Assembly: GCA_937957805.1 (NCBI GenBank)
Contig: CALFXW010000145.1
Span: 1-8,160 of the forward strand
Direction: 5' to 3'
Length of the DNA: 8,160 nt
Origin: an uncultured Sphingopyxis sp.
GTDB lineage: Bacteria > Pseudomonadota > Alphaproteobacteria > Sphingomonadales > Sphingomonadaceae
Shown: positions 5,652 to 8,160 of the stretch, in pieces
Numbering within the stretch: the stretch's first letter is position 1
How the letters are laid out: each line of letters begins with the position of its first letter
Made by a program: the position numbers and the translations under genes
The notes under the pieces: generated by a model
Databases searched by the model: none
Seen by the model: only the letters and a program-made list of their open reading frames with translations
Told to the model about the DNA's origin: nothing

Positions 5652-6986
5652 CTAAAGCGCCAATATCGGCAGGCGCAGCGGGGGTGCGACCAGTGCATCG
5701 CCCCGTGCCAAGAGGTTGAGTGCGCCGTCCACTGCGGCTGCATCGCTGGCATGGGTGACGAGCACGATCAGCGCCTCCCCATCCATGCCGCCGCGCTGGA
5801 TCAGGCTTTCGACCGAAACTCCGGCATCGCGCATGGCGATGGCGATTTCGGCGAGCACGCCCGTGCGGTCGGCGACATGCAGGCGGATATAGGATTTGCC
5901 GACAACATGCCCCACATCCGCGCGCGGCAATGCGTCGAGCGCGCCGACCGCCATGGTAAAGGCCGGGCCATATTCATCGCGCGCAACGTCGATAATGTCG
6001 GCGACAACCGCGCTTGCCGTCGGCCCATCGCCCGCGCCCGCACCCTCCAGAAACAGTCGGCCGACAAAATTCCCCTCCGCCACCACGGCGTTGAGGCAAC
6101 CGGGCACATAGCCCAGCGGATGTTCGGCAGCGACCAGACAGGGACGCACATATTGCAACAGTGCGCCATTTTGCATTTCGGCCATGGCGATCAGGCGGAT
6201 ACGATAACCGAGCGCGTCCGCCTCCTTAATATCCTCTGCGTGGATCGCGCGTATCCCCTCCACCGTCACGCCCGCAACGTCGGTGCGCGCGGAAAAACAT
6301 ATGGCGGCGAGGATGGCGAGCTTGTGGCTGGCATCCACCCCGTCAATGTCGAAGCCGGGGTCAGCCTCTGCATAGCCCAGCGCCTGCGCTTCGACCAAAG
6401 CCGCCTCAAAGCTGAGCGCGCGGCTTTCCATCGCGGTCAGGATGAAATTGCAGGTGCCGTTCAAAATGCCGTAGACGCGCTCGATACGGTTGGCCGATGC
6501 CCCTTCGCGCAGCGCCTTGATGACCGGGATGCCGCCTGCCACCGCCGCTTCGAATTTGAGCGCGATGTCACCGGCTTCGGCCCGGGCGGCGAGCGCCATG
6601 CCGTGCGCGGCAATCATCGCCTTGTTCGCGGTGACAAAGGGTTTGCCCGCCGCCAAGCTCGCCTCCGCCAGCGCCAGCGCGACGCCGTCCGCCCCGCCGA
6701 TAACTTCGACCACCGCATCGACGTCGGGGTCATGGGCGAGCGCGACGGCATCTTCATGCCAGCGCACAGCGCCAAGGTCGATGCCGCGATCGCGCGTTGC
6801 ATCGCGCGCGGCGACCGCCGTCACCCTTATCTCTCGCCCTGCGCGCCGTGCAATCAGCGCGGCATTTTCATTAAGCAGGCGCATGACGCCGCTGCCCACC
6901 GTGCCCAAACCGGCGATGCCGATACGCAAAGGCTGGGTGGATTGGGGCGCATGGGGGGGTGGGGTCATGGAAAACTCGATTGTCAT
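5652..6986 (-). CDS. hom: Homoserine dehydrogenase with C-terminal ACT domain
   Basis: The enzyme reduces aspartate semialdehyde to homoserine with NAD(P)H, at the branch to threonine and methionine. The 444-residue product has the nucleotide-binding GIAGLGTVGSGV (23-34), TANKAMIA (119-126), the substrate-binding core GILNGTCNFIL (173-183) and YAEADPGFDIDGVDASHKLAIL (205-226), where D218 and K222 correspond to the catalytic Asp/Lys pair. A regulatory ACT domain runs from about 366 (YIRLHVADRTGVLAEIA) to the end, which in this family allows feedback control by threonine. There is no aspartokinase domain. The length fits the monofunctional ACT-containing class. Start: ATG 6986 is the longest choice; ATG 6968 (MTPPPHAPQ) has GAG six bases upstream and is equally plausible. 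glpX follows 94 bases downstream. A likely thrC end lies at 512-640 in the same block. Confidence 0.93.
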   Translation of the reverse strand: MTIEFSMTPPPHAPQSTQPLRIGIAGLGTVGSGVMRLLNENAALIARRAGREIRVTAVAARDATRDRGIDLGAVRWHEDAVALAHDPDVDAVVEVIGGADGVALALAEASLAAGKPFVTANKAMIAAHGMALAARAEAGDIALKFEAAVAGGIPVIKALREGASANRIERVYGILNGTCNFILTAMESRALSFEAALVEAQALGYAEADPGFDIDGVDASHKLAILAAICFSARTDVAGVTVEGIRAIHAEDIKEADALGYRIRLIAMAEMQNGALLQYVRPCLVAAEHPLGYVPGCLNAVVAEGNFVGRLFLEGAGAGDGPTASAVVADIIDVARDEYGPAFTMAVGALDALPRADVGHVVGKSYIRLHVADRTGVLAEIAIAMRDAGVSVESLIQRGGMDGEALIVLVTHASDAAAVDGALNLLARGDALVAPPLRLPILAL

Positions 6987-7059
6987 ATGGAGCGCCGCCG
7001 ATAGCCGCGCGGCGCGCGCAAGTCACGCGCGGCGGCAATGTTTTGGCGCAAATGTCGGT

Positions 7060-7602
7060 TCAGCGCGCTGCCGTGCGGTCACATGGCGCAATTGAACCCA
7101 GCACCAGCGCATAATCGGCGGCGATGGCGCGGGCATCGTCCGCGCTGCTATTGCGTAATATCGCCGCCGGAATGGTGCGCGGCAGGCCGCATGCCAGTCG
7201 ATACCAACGCAGTGTGCGCGCCACGGGGCGACGGGCGCTGGCATCGATAATCTCCCCAAAGGCGACCGCCCATTGCGGCGGTGCATCCGCGCGCCGTTCG
7301 ATGGTGAGCGTGATGGGGATGGCGGCATCGGTCGACAGGAAAATCTGGCTCTCACTCTCCCCGCGCACCGTGCCGGTGACGTGGAACGCCTGGGCGATAC
7401 CGGTAACCGCTGGCGGCGGGGCGGCGGCGGCCAGTTCCGCCGCTATGGTGCGCGCGGTCACCTCGCGTTCCATGTCCCACAGCATCAACGCGGCGGGGTT
7501 GACCAGCGTCAACTGGTCGCTGCGTTCGATGATCATGCGCAAGATCTGGAACGCACTATAGCGCGCCACGCCCTGCTCCCGCAGCACCGCGTCGATGAGC
7601 TC
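7060..7602 (-). CDS. Unidentified protein, 5'-truncated at a sequence join
   Basis: About 180 codons of a minus-strand gene end at the TGA at 7062-7060, 73 bases before hom. I do not recognise the family. The visible part reads RELIDAVLREQGVARYSAFQILRMIIERSDQL (amphipathic helices), then NPAALMLWDMEREVTA, a mixed segment with alternating hydrophobic residues (GIAQAFHVTGTV, ITLTIERR) suggesting beta strands, and a C-terminal part with WYRLACGLPRTIPAAIL. No signal peptide or membrane span is visible. The frame stays open upstream to 8127, but beyond about 7602 it lies antisense to an rfbB fragment and a secreted-protein gene, so that part is not credible as the same protein. The true N-terminus is missing; internal ATG 7536 has no Shine-Dalgarno. 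Codon use matches the core. It probably precedes hom in the same transcript. Confidence 0.6.
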   Translation of the reverse strand, partial: ELIDAVLREQGVARYSAFQILRMIIERSDQLTLVNPAALMLWDMEREVTARTIAAELAAAAPPPAVTGIAQAFHVTGTVRGESESQIFLSTDAAIPITLTIERRADAPPQWAVAFGEIIDASARRPVARTLRWYRLACGLPRTIPAAILRNSSADDARAIAADYALVLGSIAPCDRTAAR

Positions 7603-7848
7603 GCGCCGCGCGCCGCGGGGGCCAAGCCCTACCGAGAGCTCATCACCTTCGTCAAAGACCGCCCGGGCCACGATCGCCGTTACGCGATCGACGCGAGCAA
7701 GATCAAGCAGGAGCTCGGCTGGCGCCAGACCGAATCGTTCGAGTCCGGCCTCGCGAAGACGGTCGATTGGTACCTCGACAACGCGGCGTGGGTTGGGCGC
7801 GTGATGGACGGCTCGTACCGGCTCGAGCGGCTGGGCGCCACGGCGTAG
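7594..7848 (+). CDS. rfbB: C-terminal fragment of dTDP-glucose 4,6-dehydratase
   Basis: RfbB converts dTDP-glucose to dTDP-4-keto-6-deoxyglucose, the second step of dTDP-rhamnose synthesis. The 84 residues visible include the hallmark ELITFVKDRPGHDRRYAID, then ASKIKQELGWRQTESFESGL, KTVDWYLDN and the ending GSYRLERLG, which together are diagnostic for the RfbB C-terminus. The NAD-binding and catalytic YxxxK regions are absent: upstream of about 7594 the same frame is antisense to an unrelated minus-strand gene. The fragment therefore begins at a join, inside or near GATGAGCTC (7594-7602). Codons are GAG, GTC, ATC, CTC and TAC-rich, unlike the core genes, and the following gene has an actinobacterial-looking promoter, so another organism is likely as the source. 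The stop is TAG at 7846-7848. Confidence 0.82.
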   Translation, partial: DELAPRAAGAKPYRELITFVKDRPGHDRRYAIDASKIKQELGWRQTESFESGLAKTVDWYLDNAAWVGRVMDGSYRLERLGATA

Positions 7849-7884
7849 GAAACGTCCTCCCGGGACTGTCGCGCCGGCCGGGGG

Positions 7885-7890
7885 TAGACT
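7885..7890 (+). promoter_or_regulatory. -10 hexamer TAGACT of a likely leaderless promoter
   Basis: TAGACT fits the actinobacterial -10 consensus TANNNT and ends seven bases before the GTG at 7898, which is where transcription would begin. No Shine-Dalgarno lies between. This spacing is the hallmark of leaderless mRNAs, common in Actinobacteria. A -35 element is not evident. Confidence 0.5.
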
Positions 7891-7897
7891 CGCGGCC

Positions 7898-8160
7898 GTG
7901 AGCAGGAACACGCCCCGGTTCACCCTCGCGATCGCCGCGTGCGGCGTCGCATTCGCGTGCGCGGGCATCGCGCAGGCCGACACCGAGGTCGTCATCCGGA
8001 CGGTTCGTGACGGGCCCTGTTCACCCGGGTCGCAACCGCTCGCCGTCAGTAGCGACGGACGCATCTGGATCGCCGGCTGGTGCAGCGGTGCGTACGTCAA
8101 CGCGTTCGCCCCCGACGGCAGCAGCACGCTGCTCGCGCGGCGGCAGATGGCCGCGGACCC
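7898..8160 (+). CDS. Start of a secreted protein, possibly beta-propeller (3' end outside window)
   Basis: A GTG start opens a frame with no stop to the window end (87 codons). The product has an N-terminal signal peptide: basic SRNTPR, a hydrophobic core FTLAIAACGVAFACAGIA, then AQADT with likely cleavage after AQA. The mature part reads TEVVIRTVRDGPCSPGSQPLAVSSDGRIWIAGWCSGAYVNAFAPDGSSTLLARR. The 'P.A...DG.IW.A......V..F.PDG' rhythm resembles the first blade of streptogramin-lyase-like or NHL-type beta propellers. With only one blade visible the fold is a guess. The start is supported by a TAGACT -10 hexamer seven bases upstream and by the well-formed signal peptide; no ATG alternative exists. 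It follows the rfbB fragment by 49 bases. Codon use is strongly G/C-ending, as in that fragment. Confidence 0.6.
   Translation, partial: MSRNTPRFTLAIAACGVAFACAGIAQADTEVVIRTVRDGPCSPGSQPLAVSSDGRIWIAGWCSGAYVNAFAPDGSSTLLARRQMAAD

Noticed and set aside
5637..7004. A 455-codon open frame on the + strand opposite hom
   Set aside because: It is the shadow of hom in GC-rich DNA: its product is low-complexity, rich in Arg, His and Ala, with no motif, while hom has all its family signatures.
6994..7036. Inverted GCCGCCG/CGGCGGC between hom and the upstream gene as a terminator
   Set aside because: The arms are only 7 bases with a long spacer and no T run; such pairs are expected by chance in this base composition.
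7603..8127. Upstream continuation of the minus-strand gene to an ATG at 8127 (355 codons in total)
   Set aside because: This part is antisense to a recognisable rfbB C-terminus and to a gene with a clear signal peptide; its own product is proline- and arginine-rich and resembles nothing.
1..8160. CRISPR arrays, tRNA or rRNA genes, insertion sequences, phage genes or a defence system
   Set aside because: I found no spaced repeats, RNA gene motifs, transposase or integrase signatures, or recognisable defence genes on either strand.

Overview
The window is best read as a block of about 7 kb from an alphaproteobacterium, most likely a sphingomonad (Sphingomonadales), flanked at both ends by short gene fragments that look as if they come from other bacteria. 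The assignment rests on protein character (homoserine dehydrogenase followed by GlpX-type fructose-bisphosphatase, CcmA/CcmB, a PhhB-type dehydratase) and on codon use. The core is GC-rich but uses GAA, TAT, AAT, CAT and TTT freely. The outer left part (about 1-455) and the outer right part (after about 7600) prefer GAG, TAC, GTC, ATC and CTC. No database search was possible, so family names come from motif recognition.

Left end (1-640): one reading frame stays open from base 2 to the stop at 638-640, but its protein reads as fragments of unrelated families laid end to end. They are the C-terminal part of an RsuA/RluB/RluF-type pseudouridine synthase, a response-regulator receiver lacking its N-terminal strand, a short piece like the N-terminal region of an RfbB-type nucleotide-sugar dehydratase, and finally the likely C-terminus of threonine synthase (ThrC). 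Only the last piece appears to belong to the core, because its stop overlaps the start of the following methyltransferase.

Core (about 520-7600): methyltransferase (+); ccmB and ccmA (-), the ABC exporter pair of cytochrome c maturation system I; a pterin-4a-carbinolamine dehydratase (+); a short-chain dehydrogenase (-); a secreted protein with the His-first, Asn-Cys-later arrangement of circularly permuted NlpC/P60 proteins (+); glpX (-), which acts in gluconeogenesis; hom (-), which makes homoserine for threonine and methionine; and an unidentified gene upstream of hom (-) whose 5' part is cut off. Packing is tight: three convergent pairs are separated by 2, 0 and 9 bases, and ccmA/ccmB and thrC/methyltransferase overlap by four bases. 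ThrC and Hom belong to the same pathway and lie about 5 kb apart on opposite strands.

Right end (about 7594-8160): a clear C-terminal fragment of dTDP-glucose 4,6-dehydratase (RfbB) runs on the + strand, straight out of the truncated minus-strand gene. It is followed by the start of a secreted protein with a GTG start and a TAGACT hexamer seven bases upstream, an arrangement typical of leaderless transcripts in Actinobacteria. The two ends are most simply explained as chimeric joins, from assembly or amplification, at short shared sequences. I see no convincing evidence of a new multi-gene system. The best leads are the secreted permuted-NlpC/P60-like protein, the dyad in front of it, and the nature of the two joins.
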